A stretch of 64,000 nt of DNA from Streptomyces sparsogenes (GCF_001704635.1 NZ_MAXF01000095.1:62001-126000), one strand, 5' to 3'; positions 9,501 through 16,840 are shown, counted from the stretch's first letter. Program-made: numbers and translations. The notes: generated by a model from the letters alone, not told the origin.

Positions 9501-10310
9501 CCCGAGGAGGCGCGGCTGGTCGCCTCCTGGGACCGGGACCTGGACGCGCTCGCCGGAGAGCTGCGGCGCGCCCGCGCCACGGTCCACGACGTGCCGATGC
9601 CGTACACCCTCACCGCCTCGCAGCTGATGCGCCTCGCCGCCGACCCCGAGGGCTTCGCGCGGGAGCTGGCCCGCCCCATGCCGCGCCCGCCGCGCCCCGC
9701 CGCGCGCCGCGGCACCCGCTTCCACGCCTGGGTCGAGTCGCGCTTCGAGGCGCTGCCGCTCCCGTTCCTGGGCCCGGACGAGCTGCCGGGCGGCGAGGAC
9801 GACGAGGCGGAGATCGCGGACGAGCGGGACCTGGCGGAGCTCAAGGAGGCGTTCGCGCGCACCCCGTACGCGCATCGCACCCCCTACCGCGTCGAAGCGC
9901 CGTTCCAGCTGGCCCTGGCGGGCCGGACGATCCGGGGCCGGATCGACGCGGTGTACCGCGAGGAGCGGGCCGAGGGGGTCGGGGAGGGCGTGCGGTACGA
10001 GATCGTCGACTGGAAGACCGGCCGGTCGCAGGACGCCGATCCGCTACAGCTGGCGATCTACCGCCTGGCCTGGGCGGAACAGCGCGGTCTGCCCCTGTCG
10101 GCCGTCTCGGCGGCCTTCCTCTATGTGCGCAGCGGCGAGGTCGTCCGCCCGGCCGGCCTGCCGGGCCGGGCCGAACTCGAGCGCATCCTGCTCGGCGAGC
10201 CCGATCGGGACCCCGCCGATGCGGAGCCCGCCGATGCGGAGTCGGCTGGCCCGGACCCCGCCGATCCAGAGCCCGCTGGTGATCACACCCGGACACGGAG
10301 CGGACCCTGA
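6504..10310 (+). CDS. adnB: AdnB-like helicase-nuclease subunit
   Basis: This 1268-residue protein has a UvrD-type motor and a C-terminal RecB-family nuclease. Visible motifs are Walker A GAGSGKTT (39-46), DEYQDTS (about 294), TAHKSKGLEWD (about 681), and nuclease motifs GTRFHAWVE (about 1069), RIDAVY (about 1145), DWKTG (about 1167) and LAIYRLAW. In mycobacteria AdnB is the lead motor of the end-resecting AdnAB complex. No Cys cluster like that of the upstream partner is seen. Residues about 850-1010 are an unusually long Pro/Ala then Asp-Pro-Tyr-Ala repeat linker between motor and nuclease. The start at 6504 is chosen because TAGCCT (6491-6496) ends 7 bases upstream, which suggests leaderless transcription separate from adnA. 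Confidence 0.87.
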   Translation: MSARITDPEQLKELLGIPFTPEQLACVTAPPAPQVIVAGAGSGKTTVMAARVVWLVGTGQVAPEQVLGLTFTNKAAGELSERVRKALVKAGVTDPDPAPPAPAAPGAAPTGGAVADGAVQGEAVPGEAVAGEPQISTYHAFAGQLLKEHGLRIGLEPGARLLADATRFQLAARVLRTAPGPFPALTRPFADLVTDLLALDAELAEHLVPAERLRAYDTELLRALEEVKLTNAELRKVPEAARARLELLGLVESYRADKRGRDLLDFGDQIALSATLARTRPEVGRILREQYAVVLLDEYQDTSVAQRLLLSGLFGGGTGHAVTAVGDPCQAIYGWRGASVANLDDFPEHFPHADGSPARRFALSENRRSGGRLLDLANGLAAPLRAMHEGVEALRPAPGAERDGVVRCALLPTHAEELAWLADSIAHLVRTGTPPGEIAVLCRTAGDFARIQGALVEREVPVEVVGLSGLLHLPEVADLVAVCEVLQDPGANAALVRLLTGPRWRIGPRDLALLGRRARALVRSSAGPAAGEDPDRRLAEAVEGVDPAEVVSLADALDTFLTPDGPDDGLPFSAEARVRFARLAAELRDLRRSLADPLMDVLHRVLTTTGLEVELSASPQALAARRRETLGNFLDVAAGFAALDGEATLLAFLGFLRTAAQYEKGLDNSLPGGENTVKVLTAHKSKGLEWDVVAVPGLVDKQFPSDQARESWTANARVLPHALRGDAETLPEIGDWSAKGLAAFKEAMKAHQRTEELRLGYVTFTRPRSLLLGSGHWWGPTQKKPRGPSAFLEALREHCEAGHGEVEAWAPPPEEDERNPALEAAAADRAWPLPLDPDALARRRRAADVVLAHLDRLEAAGSEAPPPPAPATPDAPPARTMPPAPAAARPRGGPAAHDEGHPSADGAPEAGTAPGDDPLWPEPPDEAYDDPYADPYGDPSDDPYAEDAYADDAHADPYADPYADETHPEDPYAEQPYADDPAGPEPPETREGPAGEALAPEEARLVASWDRDLDALAGELRRARATVHDVPMPYTLTASQLMRLAADPEGFARELARPMPRPPRPAARRGTRFHAWVESRFEALPLPFLGPDELPGGEDDEAEIADERDLAELKEAFARTPYAHRTPYRVEAPFQLALAGRTIRGRIDAVYREERAEGVGEGVRYEIVDWKTGRSQDADPLQLAIYRLAWAEQRGLPLSAVSAAFLYVRSGEVVRPAGLPGRAELERILLGEPDRDPADAEPADAESAGPDPADPEPAGDHTRTRSGP

Positions 10311-10401
10311 GCGAAAACACCGTGACCGAGAACACACAACAGCGGTGGGCGCCCGCGGACCCCGGCCCTGGCACCCTTCCGGGCCGGATAGGCTCAAGTC
10401 C

Positions 10402-11805
10402 ATGAGCAACACCCCGGACCCGGACATCGCCGTCCGCGCCTATGTGGACGGTCACCGCGCCGCGTTCCTCGACGACCTCGCCGAGTGGCTGCGCATCCCG
10501 TCCGTGTCTGCCGACCCCGCCCGCGCCGACGACGTCCGGCGCAGCGCGGAGTGGCTGGCGGCGAGCCTGACCGCCACGGGCTTCCCGGTGGTCGAGGTCT
10601 GGCCGACGGCCGGGGCGCCGGCCGTCTTCGCCGAGTGGCCGTCCGGGGACCCGGACGCCGCGACGGTGCTGGTCTACGGGCACCACGACGTCCAGCCCGC
10701 CGCCCGCGAGGACGGCTGGCACACCGACCCCTTCGAGCCGACGATCAAGGACGGCAGGCTGTACGCGCGCGGCGCGGCCGACGACAAGGGGCAGGTGTTC
10801 TTCCACACCCTGGGCGTCCGGGCCCACCTCGCGGCGACCGGCCGTGCCGCTCCCGCGGTCAATCTGAAGCTGATCGTCGAGGGCGAGGAGGAGTCCGGCT
10901 CACCGCACTTCACCGAGCTGATCCGGGCCCACGCCGACCGGCTGGCCTGCGACACCGTGATCGTCTCCGACACCGGGATGTGGTCCGAGGACACCCCGAC
11001 GGTCTGCACCGGCATGCGCGGGCTCGCGGAGTGCCAGATCGACCTCTACGGGCCGGACCAGGACATCCACTCCGGCTCCTTCGGCGGCGCGGTCCCCAAC
11101 CCGGCCACCGAGGCCGCCCGGCTGGCCGCCGCCCTGCACGACGCCGACCGCCGCGTCGCGATCCCCGGCTTCTACGACGGCGTCGTGGAGCTGACCGACC
11201 GCGACCGCGAGCTGTTCGCCGAGCTGCCCTTCGACGAGGACGCCTGGCTGCGCTCCGCGCACTCGCACGCCGCGCTCGGCGAGGCGGGCTTCACCACCCT
11301 GGAGCGGATCTGGGCCCGCCCGACCGCGGAGGTCAACGGGATCGGCGGGGGCTACCAGGGGCCGGGCGGCAAGACGATCGTGCCGTCGTACGCCCAGCTG
11401 AAGCTCTCCTTCCGGCTGGTGGCGGGCCAGGACGCGGACCGGGTCCAGTCGGCGGTGCGGGAGTGGGTCGCGGCCCGGCTCCCGGCCGGCATCCGCCACG
11501 AGATCACCTTCAGTGGCGCGACCCGCCCCTGTCTGACCCCCCTCGACCACCCCGCGCTCCAGTCGCTGGCGCGGGCCATGGAGCGGGCGTTCGGCACGAA
11601 GATCCGCTTCACCCGGGAGGGCGGCTCGGGCCCGGCCGCCGACCTCCAGGACGTGCTCGGCGTGCCGGTGCTCTTCCTGGGCATCTCGGTGCCCTCCGAC
11701 GGCTGGCACGCGCCGAACGAGAAGGTCGAGCTCGACCTCCTCCTCAAGGGCGCCGAGACGGCCGCCTACCTGTGGGGCGATCTCGCGGAGCAGCGGCCCG
11801 TATAG
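10402..11805 (+). CDS. M20-family dipeptidase
   Basis: This cytosolic zinc metallopeptidase of 467 residues belongs to the M20 family (carnosinase/PepV-like). Metal-ligand and catalytic signatures are visible in order: YGHHDVQPA (first ligand and catalytic Asp), ARGAADDKGQ (bridging Asp), EGEEESGSPH (catalytic Glu and ligand), SDTGMW (third Asp), and a C-terminal SDGWHAPNE His ligand. The dimerisation domain lies between, with DIHSGSFGG. A TAGGCT -10 element at 10389-10394 ends 7 bases before this ATG, supporting the start and a leaderless mRNA. It lies between adnB and nudC; substrate dipeptides cannot be told from sequence. Confidence 0.9.
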   Translation: MSNTPDPDIAVRAYVDGHRAAFLDDLAEWLRIPSVSADPARADDVRRSAEWLAASLTATGFPVVEVWPTAGAPAVFAEWPSGDPDAATVLVYGHHDVQPAAREDGWHTDPFEPTIKDGRLYARGAADDKGQVFFHTLGVRAHLAATGRAAPAVNLKLIVEGEEESGSPHFTELIRAHADRLACDTVIVSDTGMWSEDTPTVCTGMRGLAECQIDLYGPDQDIHSGSFGGAVPNPATEAARLAAALHDADRRVAIPGFYDGVVELTDRDRELFAELPFDEDAWLRSAHSHAALGEAGFTTLERIWARPTAEVNGIGGGYQGPGGKTIVPSYAQLKLSFRLVAGQDADRVQSAVREWVAARLPAGIRHEITFSGATRPCLTPLDHPALQSLARAMERAFGTKIRFTREGGSGPAADLQDVLGVPVLFLGISVPSDGWHAPNEKVELDLLLKGAETAAYLWGDLAEQRPV

Positions 11806-11857
11806 CGCGCACGATGTATGTAAACCACCCGTTTCCCAGGGGGAGTTGGAAGCTGCC

Positions 11858-12793
11858 GTGACCACCCGGACCGATCGCACCGCCGCCCAGCCGATCACGC
11901 TCAGCGGCGCGAGCGGCATCGACCGCGCCGCGCACCACCGCTTGGACGAGGCGTGGCTGGCCGCGGCGTGGAGCCACCCGACGACGCGGGTCTTCGTGGT
12001 CTCCGGCGGCCAGGCCCTGGTCGACGACACGCCGGACGGGCGCACCGAACTCGTCATGACCCCGTCCTTCGAGGCCCCGCCCACCGAGACCCACCGCTAC
12101 TTCCTGGGCATAGACGCGGACGGGGTCCGCTACTTCGCGCTGCAGAAGGACGCGCTCCCGGGCCGGATCGACCAGTCGGCCCGCCCGGCGGGGCTGCGGG
12201 AGGCGGGCGCGCTGCTGTCGGCGCGGGACGCCGGACTGCTGGTCCACGCGGTGGCGCTGGAGAACTGGCAGCGGCTGCACCGGTTCTGCTCGCGCTGCGG
12301 CGAGCGCACGGTGATCGCGGCGGCGGGGCACATCCGCCGCTGCCCGGCCTGCGGGGCCGAGCACTACCCGCGGACCGACCCGGCCGTGATCATGCTGGTG
12401 ACCGACGACCAGGACCGGGCTCTGCTGGGCCGCCAGATGCACTGGCCCGAGGGGCGTTTCTCGACGCTCGCGGGCTTCGTCGAGCCGGGCGAGTCGATCG
12501 AGCAGGCCGTGGTCCGCGAGGTGGCGGAGGAGGCGGGCGTCACGGTCGGGGAGGTCGAGTACGTGGCCAGCCAGCCCTGGCCGTTCCCCTCCAGCCTGAT
12601 GCTGGGCTTCATGGCGCGCGCCATCTCCTCCCACATCCAGGTGGACGGGGAGGAGATCCACGAGGCGCGCTGGTTCTCGCGGGAAGACCTGCGGGCCGCG
12701 TTCAAGTCCGGGGAGGTGCTCCCTCCCTCCGGCATCTCGATCGCGGCCCGGCTCATAGAGCTCTGGTACGGCGAACCGCTGCCCCGCTCCTGA
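11858..12793 (+). CDS. nudC: NAD(H) pyrophosphatase / RNA deNADding Nudix enzyme NudC
   Basis: This 311-residue protein hydrolyses NADH to NMNH and AMP, and family members remove NAD caps from RNA. A zinc ribbon (CSRC near 143, CPAC near 161) precedes a complete Nudix box beginning at GFVEPGE (about 206) and containing REVAEEAG. The NudC signature SQPWPFPSS follows. The GTG at 11858 has GGAAG six bases upstream; a TTG at 11846 in the same frame sits directly on the GGGGGAG and is less likely. It converges with the mycoredoxin gene across a hairpin that includes both stop codons. The neighbourhood nudC-mrx1-uvrD2-whiB7 is also found in mycobacteria. Confidence 0.93.
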   Translation: MTTRTDRTAAQPITLSGASGIDRAAHHRLDEAWLAAAWSHPTTRVFVVSGGQALVDDTPDGRTELVMTPSFEAPPTETHRYFLGIDADGVRYFALQKDALPGRIDQSARPAGLREAGALLSARDAGLLVHAVALENWQRLHRFCSRCGERTVIAAAGHIRRCPACGAEHYPRTDPAVIMLVTDDQDRALLGRQMHWPEGRFSTLAGFVEPGESIEQAVVREVAEEAGVTVGEVEYVASQPWPFPSSLMLGFMARAISSHIQVDGEEIHEARWFSREDLRAAFKSGEVLPPSGISIAARLIELWYGEPLPRS

Positions 12794-12833
12794 GCCCGGG
12801 GGCGACGCCGGCCCGGGCGGGAGCTCGGGCTCA
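12791..12833. terminator. Bidirectional hairpin between nudC and mycoredoxin
   Basis: TGAGCCCG (12791-12798) pairs perfectly with CGGGCTCA (12826-12833) across a GC-rich loop. The arms contain the stop codons of the two convergent genes, so it can serve both. Confidence 0.6.
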
Positions 12834-13073
12834 GGCGCCGATCTTCGCCTTGACCTGGGCGAGGGAGGGGTTGGTCAGGGTCGAGCCGTCGGGGAAGAGC
12901 ACGGTCGGCACGGTCTGGTTGCCCCCGTTCGCCTTCTCGACGAAGGCGGCCGACTCCGGGTCCTGCTCGATGTTGACCTCGGTGTACGCGATTCCCTCGC
13001 GGTCCATCTGGCTCTTCAGGCGGCGGCAGTAGCCGCACCAGGTGGTGCTGTACATCGTCACAGTGCCGGACAT
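12831..13073 (-). CDS. mrx1: Mycoredoxin / glutaredoxin-like thiol oxidoreductase
   Basis: This is an 80-residue thioredoxin-fold protein with the redox motif WC13GYC16 near the N-terminus and the cis-Pro loop TVPTVLF. CGYC is typical of actinobacterial mycoredoxins, which reduce protein-mycothiol mixed disulfides using mycothiol. The ATG at 13073 has AAGGAG about 11 bases upstream. The same frame stays open far upstream, but the sigma-R promoter at 13116-13141 and the protein's normal length fix this start. It is the only leftward gene between nudC and uvrD2. Sigma-R control would make it part of the thiol-oxidative stress regulon whose regulators sigR-rsrA lie 31 kb away in this window. Confidence 0.92.
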   Translation of the reverse strand: MSGTVTMYSTTWCGYCRRLKSQMDREGIAYTEVNIEQDPESAAFVEKANGGNQTVPTVLFPDGSTLTNPSLAQVKAKIGA

Positions 13074-13115
13074 CGGTCTTACGCTCCTTGAGGCTCGGCG
13101 TACGGGCAGTGGTGG

Positions 13116-13141
13116 AACATCTGCCCGCTCCGGCGCATTCC
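13116..13141 (-). promoter_or_regulatory. Sigma-R promoter for mycoredoxin
   Basis: On the minus strand GGAAT (13141-13137), exactly 18 bases, then GTT (13118-13116). This is the exact published sigma-R consensus GGAAT-N18-GTT. Transcription would begin near 13109, giving a leader of about 36 bases before the mycoredoxin ATG. It has the same form as the sigR autoregulatory promoter at 44017. Confidence 0.88.
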
Positions 13142-13232
13142 CGCTTCCCGCGCCGGCAGGCCGATGAGAGCCGAGGAGAAGGAGCCGGATGAGAAGTCCG
13201 ACAATCGGATGGGATGACCGCACGGGCGCGGC

Positions 13233-13241
13233 TGTGGACAA
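13233..13241 (-). promoter_or_regulatory. Exact DnaA-box match upstream of uvrD2
   Basis: TGTGGACAA is the complement of TTGTCCACA, the preferred Streptomyces DnaA box. It lies about 40 bases before the uvrD2 start. A single box does not make an origin, but it could make uvrD2 DnaA-responsive. Confidence 0.4.
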
Positions 13242-13280
13242 CCGCCCCGGCCGTCTCAGCGGACCTGGCAGCATGGCGGG

Positions 13281-15566
13281 GTGACAGCAGCAACGCCCTT
13301 CCCTCTCTTCCCGCGGGTCTCCACACCGGCCGAGTACGCGGCGGTCCCGCGCGACGCCGACGCGGTGCTCGAAGGGCTCGACCCCGAGCAGCGCGAGGTG
13401 GCCACGGTCCTCCACGGCCCGGTGTGCGTGCTGGCCGGAGCCGGGACCGGCAAGACCCGCGCCATCACCCACCGGATCGCCTACGGGGTGCGCGCGGGGG
13501 TCTTCCAGCCCGCGAGTGTGCTCGCCGTCACCTTCACCAACCGCGCGGCGGGGGAGATGCGCGGGCGGCTGCGGCAGCTGGGCGCGGGCGGGGTGCAGGC
13601 GCGCACCTTCCACTCGGCCGCGCTGCGCCAGTTGCAGTACTTCTGGCCCAAGGCGGTGGGCGGCGAGGTGCCGCGCCTGGTCGAGCGCAAGGCGCAGCTG
13701 GTCGCCGAGGCCGCGGCGCGCTGCCGGGTCCGGCTGGACCGCAATGAGCTGCGCGATGTGACGGGTGAGATCGAGTGGTCGAAGGTCACCCAGACCGTGC
13801 CCGAGGACTATCCGGCCGCGGCCGCCAAGTCCGGCCGGGAGGCCCCGCGGGACGCCGCCGAGATCGCCCGGATCTACGCCGGGTACGAGCAGCTCAAGCG
13901 TGAGCGTGGAGTGATCGACTTCGAGGATGTGCTGCTGCTGACGGTCGGGGTGCTCGAAGAGCGGCATGACATCGCCGACCAGGTGCGCCGGCAGTACCAG
14001 CACTTCGTGGTCGACGAGTACCAGGACGTCAGCCCGCTGCAGCAGCGGCTGCTCGAGCTGTGGCTCGGCGACCGGGAGAGCCTGTGCGTGGTCGGCGACG
14101 CCAGCCAGACCATCTACTCCTTCACCGGAGCCACCCCGGACCACCTGCTGAACTTCCGCACCCGGCACCCGGGAGCCACGGTCGTCAAGCTGGTCCGCGA
14201 CTACCGCTCCACCCCCCAGGTCGTGCACCTGGCCAACGGGGTGCTGGCCCAGGCCCGCGGCCGGGCGGCCGAGCACCGCCTGGAGCTGGTCTCGCAGCGC
14301 GAACCGGGCCCCGACCCGGTCTACGCGGCATACGCGGACGAGCCGGCCGAGGCGGAGGGCGTGGCCCGCCGGATCCGCGAGCTGATCACCCCCGTGGAGC
14401 AGGGCGGCGGGGGGGTCCCGCCGAGCGAGGTCGCGATCCTCTACCGGATCAACGCGCAGTCGGAGGTCTATGAGCAGGCGCTGGCCGACGCACAGGTGCC
14501 CTATCAGCTGCGCGGCGCCGAGCGGTTCTTCGAGCGCCCCGAGGTGCGCGAGGCGGGGCTGCTGCTGCGCGGCGCGGCCCGCGCCGGAAGCGCCGACCCC
14601 GCGCTGGCGGACGCGGACGTCCCCGCCCAGGTGCGGGCCGTGCTCTCCACCCGCGGCTGGACGCCCGAGCCCCCGGCGGGGTCGGGGGCGGTGCGCGACC
14701 GCTGGGAATCCCTCACGGCGCTGGTGCGGCTCGCCGAGCAGTTCTGCGCGGGCCGGCTCGCGGCGGGCCGGCAGGTCACCCTCGCGGATCTGGTGGCGGA
14801 GCTCGACGAGCGGGCGGCGGCCCAGCACGCCCCGACCGTCGAGGGTGTGACGCTCGCCTCGCTGCACGCCGCCAAGGGCCTGGAGTGGGACGCGGTCTTC
14901 CTGGTCGGGCTCACCGAGGGCATGGTGCCCATCACCTACGCCAAGACCGACCCCCAGGTGGAGGAGGAGCGCCGGCTGCTCTATGTGGGGGTGACCCGCG
15001 CCCGCCGCCATCTGTCCCTCTCCTGGGCGCTCTCGCGCTCTCCCGGAGGCCGGCCGAACCGCCGCCCCAGCCGCTTTCTGAACGGGCTGCGTCCCGGCTC
15101 CGCGGCCTCCGTCGTCCGCACGCCGGGCGGGGGCGGCGGCATCGAGCGCGGCGGCGCGAGTGGCCCGGTCCGCAAGCGGCGTGGCCCGGTCCACTGCCGG
15201 GTGTGCGGCAGGACGCTGACCGACGCGGGCGAGATGAAGCTGATGCGCTGCGAGGACTGCCCCTCGGAGCTGGACGAGGCGCTGTACGAGCGGCTGCGGG
15301 AGTGGCGGGCCGAGCAGGCCGGGCAGCTCGGCCAGCCGGCCTACTGCGTCTTCACCGACAAGACGCTGCTGGCGATCGCCGAGGCCGTGCCGGGAACCGA
15401 AGGGGAGCTGGCGGGCATCCCTGGAGTGGGGAGGCGGAAGCTCGACAAGTTCGGTGCCGACGTCCTCGCGCTCTGCTCCGGGCGGGAACTCACCCGTACG
15501 GAGGGCGCCGATCAGGACGGTGGAAGCGGTCCTGAAGAACCCGCGCGAAACTCGACGGAAAAATAG
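13281..15566 (+). CDS. uvrD2: UvrD2-type SF1 helicase with HRDC domain
   Basis: This 761-residue 3'-5' helicase has Walker A GAGTGKTR (about 52), DEYQDVS (about 243), GDASQTIYSF, and the motif V/VI region LHAAKGLEWDAVF and YVGVTRARR. A Cys4 module (CRVC ... CEDC, about 638-660) links the motor to a C-terminal HRDC domain (about 675-745). This is the architecture of mycobacterial UvrD2, an essential helicase there. The GTG start has CAGCAT ending 6 bases upstream, a leaderless-type arrangement, and a DnaA box near 13233. The stop codon at 15564-15566 lies inside the AT-rich element of the wblC promoter, so the two genes are packed without a gap. Confidence 0.92.
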   Translation: MTAATPFPLFPRVSTPAEYAAVPRDADAVLEGLDPEQREVATVLHGPVCVLAGAGTGKTRAITHRIAYGVRAGVFQPASVLAVTFTNRAAGEMRGRLRQLGAGGVQARTFHSAALRQLQYFWPKAVGGEVPRLVERKAQLVAEAAARCRVRLDRNELRDVTGEIEWSKVTQTVPEDYPAAAAKSGREAPRDAAEIARIYAGYEQLKRERGVIDFEDVLLLTVGVLEERHDIADQVRRQYQHFVVDEYQDVSPLQQRLLELWLGDRESLCVVGDASQTIYSFTGATPDHLLNFRTRHPGATVVKLVRDYRSTPQVVHLANGVLAQARGRAAEHRLELVSQREPGPDPVYAAYADEPAEAEGVARRIRELITPVEQGGGGVPPSEVAILYRINAQSEVYEQALADAQVPYQLRGAERFFERPEVREAGLLLRGAARAGSADPALADADVPAQVRAVLSTRGWTPEPPAGSGAVRDRWESLTALVRLAEQFCAGRLAAGRQVTLADLVAELDERAAAQHAPTVEGVTLASLHAAKGLEWDAVFLVGLTEGMVPITYAKTDPQVEEERRLLYVGVTRARRHLSLSWALSRSPGGRPNRRPSRFLNGLRPGSAASVVRTPGGGGGIERGGASGPVRKRRGPVHCRVCGRTLTDAGEMKLMRCEDCPSELDEALYERLREWRAEQAGQLGQPAYCVFTDKTLLAIAEAVPGTEGELAGIPGVGRRKLDKFGADVLALCSGRELTRTEGADQDGGSGPEEPARNSTEK

Positions 15567-15597
15567 TTTGCGCGCGCGGAGCGCATACCCATAGCCT
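15557..15597 (+). promoter_or_regulatory. wblC promoter with upstream AT-rich WhiB7-type motif
   Basis: GGAAAAATAG (15557-15566) lies directly against a -35 TTGCGC (15568-15573), followed after 18 bases by TAGCCT (15592-15597). Known WhiB7/WblC targets have an A/T run just upstream of the -35, which the AT-hook of the protein contacts while the protein binds the primary sigma factor. This predicts positive autoregulation. The AT run overlaps the end of uvrD2. Confidence 0.72.
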
Positions 15598-15707
15598 TCC
15601 GAGCACGGAGACAACGGCCCTTCCGGGATCCGAGGAATCCGTGTTGTACTAACTAGCCCGGACCGGTTTCGACCGGCCCCCTGAGACGCCGAGAGGAGGC
15701 GAACCCA

Positions 15708-15977
15708 ATGATCAGCTTCATGAACACCATCAAAATGACCGATCGTTCGGTCCTCGCCACCTGCCCGCTCGGCTTCGAGCTGCGTGGCACCGGTGTGTCC
15801 ACCGGCGCCAATGAGGCGCGTCTCAGCGAGCGACCGATCCAGGCACCTGCGGTAGCAGCGACCGCGCGGGCGATTGCCTATGCGTTTGCGGCCAATGGTG
15901 CCGGATCCCGGACGACGCAGCAGTACCACCAGAAGTGGGCCCTCCGCGGGCTTGGACCCTGGAGTTATCCAGCCTGA
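15708..15977 (+). CDS. wblC upstream ORF (leader peptide), 89 codons
   Basis: This ORF has a strong ribosome binding site (AGGAGG at 15694-15699, 8 bases before the ATG) and ends at TGA 15975-15977, inside the attenuator structure. The product has no recognisable domain and its composition is unlike the surrounding genes. whiB7/wblC genes of mycobacteria and streptomycetes are known to be controlled by a translated leader ORF: ribosome-targeting antibiotics stall leader translation and relieve premature termination. The last 11 or so codons form one arm of the antiterminator, so the ribosome's position decides which hairpin forms. It is likely regulatory rather than a functional protein. Confidence 0.75.
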   Translation: MISFMNTIKMTDRSVLATCPLGFELRGTGVSTGANEARLSERPIQAPAVAATARAIAYAFAANGAGSRTTQQYHQKWALRGLGPWSYPA

Positions 15978-16044
15978 TCCAGGATCAGGTCGGCACCCTC
16001 CAGGGCCGCGGAACCCACATCGGGATCCGCGGCCCTTTTGATTT
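15944..16044 (+). promoter_or_regulatory. wblC transcription attenuator: terminator and competing antiterminator
   Basis: Terminator: the arm at 16002-16012 pairs over 11 perfect bases with 16026-16036 and is followed by TTTTGATTT. Antiterminator: CCCTGGAG (15957-15964) pairs with CTCCAGGG (15998-16005), and nested outside it CCGCGG (15944-15949) pairs with CCGCGG (16006-16011). Together these occupy almost the whole 5' arm of the terminator. A small hairpin (15973-15989) sits in the antiterminator loop. The 5' arm of the antiterminator is the end of the leader ORF. Efficient translation should block it and terminate transcription; stalled translation should permit wblC expression. Confidence 0.8.
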
Positions 16045-16092
16045 GCCAGCGCCCGGCCACCGCCGGACCGAAAAGACGAGGAACAGACGACC

Positions 16093-16455
16093 GTGCAACT
16101 CAAGGCACACACCCCGTCCGTAGCCACCGACCTGATCCCCCCGCCTGACCCCTCGGAGGACTCCTTGAGCCCGCTCACCGCCCTCACCGAACTGGATGAG
16201 GCCATCGACAACCTCGGTGTGGCCGTGCCGTGCCGCTCCTACGACCCGGAGGTCTTCTTCGCCGAGTCGCCGGCCGACGTCGAGTACGCCAAGTCGCTCT
16301 GCCAGACCTGCCCGCTGCGCGAGGCCTGTCTCGCCGGGGCCAAGGACCGCCGTGAGCCCTGGGGCGTCTGGGGTGGCGAGCTCTTCATCCAGGGTGTGGT
16401 CGTCGCCCGGAAGCGGCCGCGTGGTCGCCCGCGCAAGAACCCGGTTGTGGCATGA
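16093..16455 (+). CDS. wblC: WhiB7/WblC antibiotic-response transcription factor
   Basis: This 120-residue WhiB-like iron-sulfur protein has Cys47, Cys70, Cys73 and Cys79 in the pattern C-x22-C-x2-C-x5-C, followed by GVWGGE (91-96) that contacts the primary sigma factor, and an AT-hook RGRPRKN (110-116). The AT-hook separates WhiB7/WblC from other Wbl proteins. The family activates intrinsic multidrug-resistance genes when translation is inhibited. The GTG start at 16093 follows GAGGAA about 10 bases upstream. It is controlled by the attenuator and promoter upstream. The stop overlaps the next gene's ATG (ATGA), so the downstream small protein is co-expressed. Confidence 0.95.
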   Translation: MQLKAHTPSVATDLIPPPDPSEDSLSPLTALTELDEAIDNLGVAVPCRSYDPEVFFAESPADVEYAKSLCQTCPLREACLAGAKDRREPWGVWGGELFIQGVVVARKRPRGRPRKNPVVA

Positions 16456-16763
16456 ACACCCCCGGAACGATCGATCGCCCAGCGACGCACGACCCGATGA
16501 AGCAGGTCCCGACGATGACCCCATCCGTCTCCGAGAACCCAGCCCGCGACACCTCCGGTGCGACCGAGTCGCGCCAGAACAGGACCCGTGAAATGCAACT
16601 CATCCCAGAAGCCCTGGCCCGTGCGCATATGCACGAACGACTCCACGAGGCCGAGTCTCAACGCAGGGCCCTCCGGCTGGCCGCCGCCCGGCGGATGCAG
16701 CGCCGCGCGGAGCGCGCCTCGCTCCGCGCCCGCCGCGCCCTGGCCATGGCGGTCATGCAGTGA
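16452..16763 (+). CDS. Small basic hypothetical protein coupled to wblC
   Basis: This 103-residue protein starts on the ATGA overlap with the wblC stop, so it should be translationally coupled and antibiotic-inducible with it. Residues 1-48 are Thr/Ser/Pro-rich and look disordered. Residues 49-103 form an Arg/Ala-rich amphipathic helix stretch (for example RRMQRRAERASLRARR). There are no Cys residues and no signal or membrane segment. I do not recognise a family with an assigned role. The basic helical part suggests nucleic-acid or ribosome contact, which is inference from composition only. Confidence 0.7.
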   Translation: MNTPGTIDRPATHDPMKQVPTMTPSVSENPARDTSGATESRQNRTREMQLIPEALARAHMHERLHEAESQRRALRLAAARRMQRRAERASLRARRALAMAVMQ

Positions 16764-16840
16764 CAGCCGTCACGTGGTGACGGTGGCCCCGCGATGACGG
16801 CGGTCGCGGGGTGACAGCCGTCACGCCGTGACAGTCGTCA
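16761..16840. repeat. Three copies of palindromic TGACAGYCGTCA after the wblC operon
   Basis: TGACAGCCGTCA at 16761-16772 and 16812-16823, and TGACAGTCGTCA at 16829-16840, each form a TGAC-N4-GTCA palindrome; weaker relatives lie between. The first copy includes the stop codon of the small gene. They may be operator sites or RNA hairpins protecting the 3' end. Confidence 0.65.

Noticed and set aside
13225-13245. Replication origin
   Set aside because: A single DnaA box with no cluster of boxes and no dnaA or dnaN genes.
12831-16211. Very long minus-strand open frame ending in the mycoredoxin sequence
   Set aside because: Only the last 80 codons look like a protein family, and the sigma-R promoter at 13116-13141 plus uvrD2 and wblC on the other strand show the rest is not coding.
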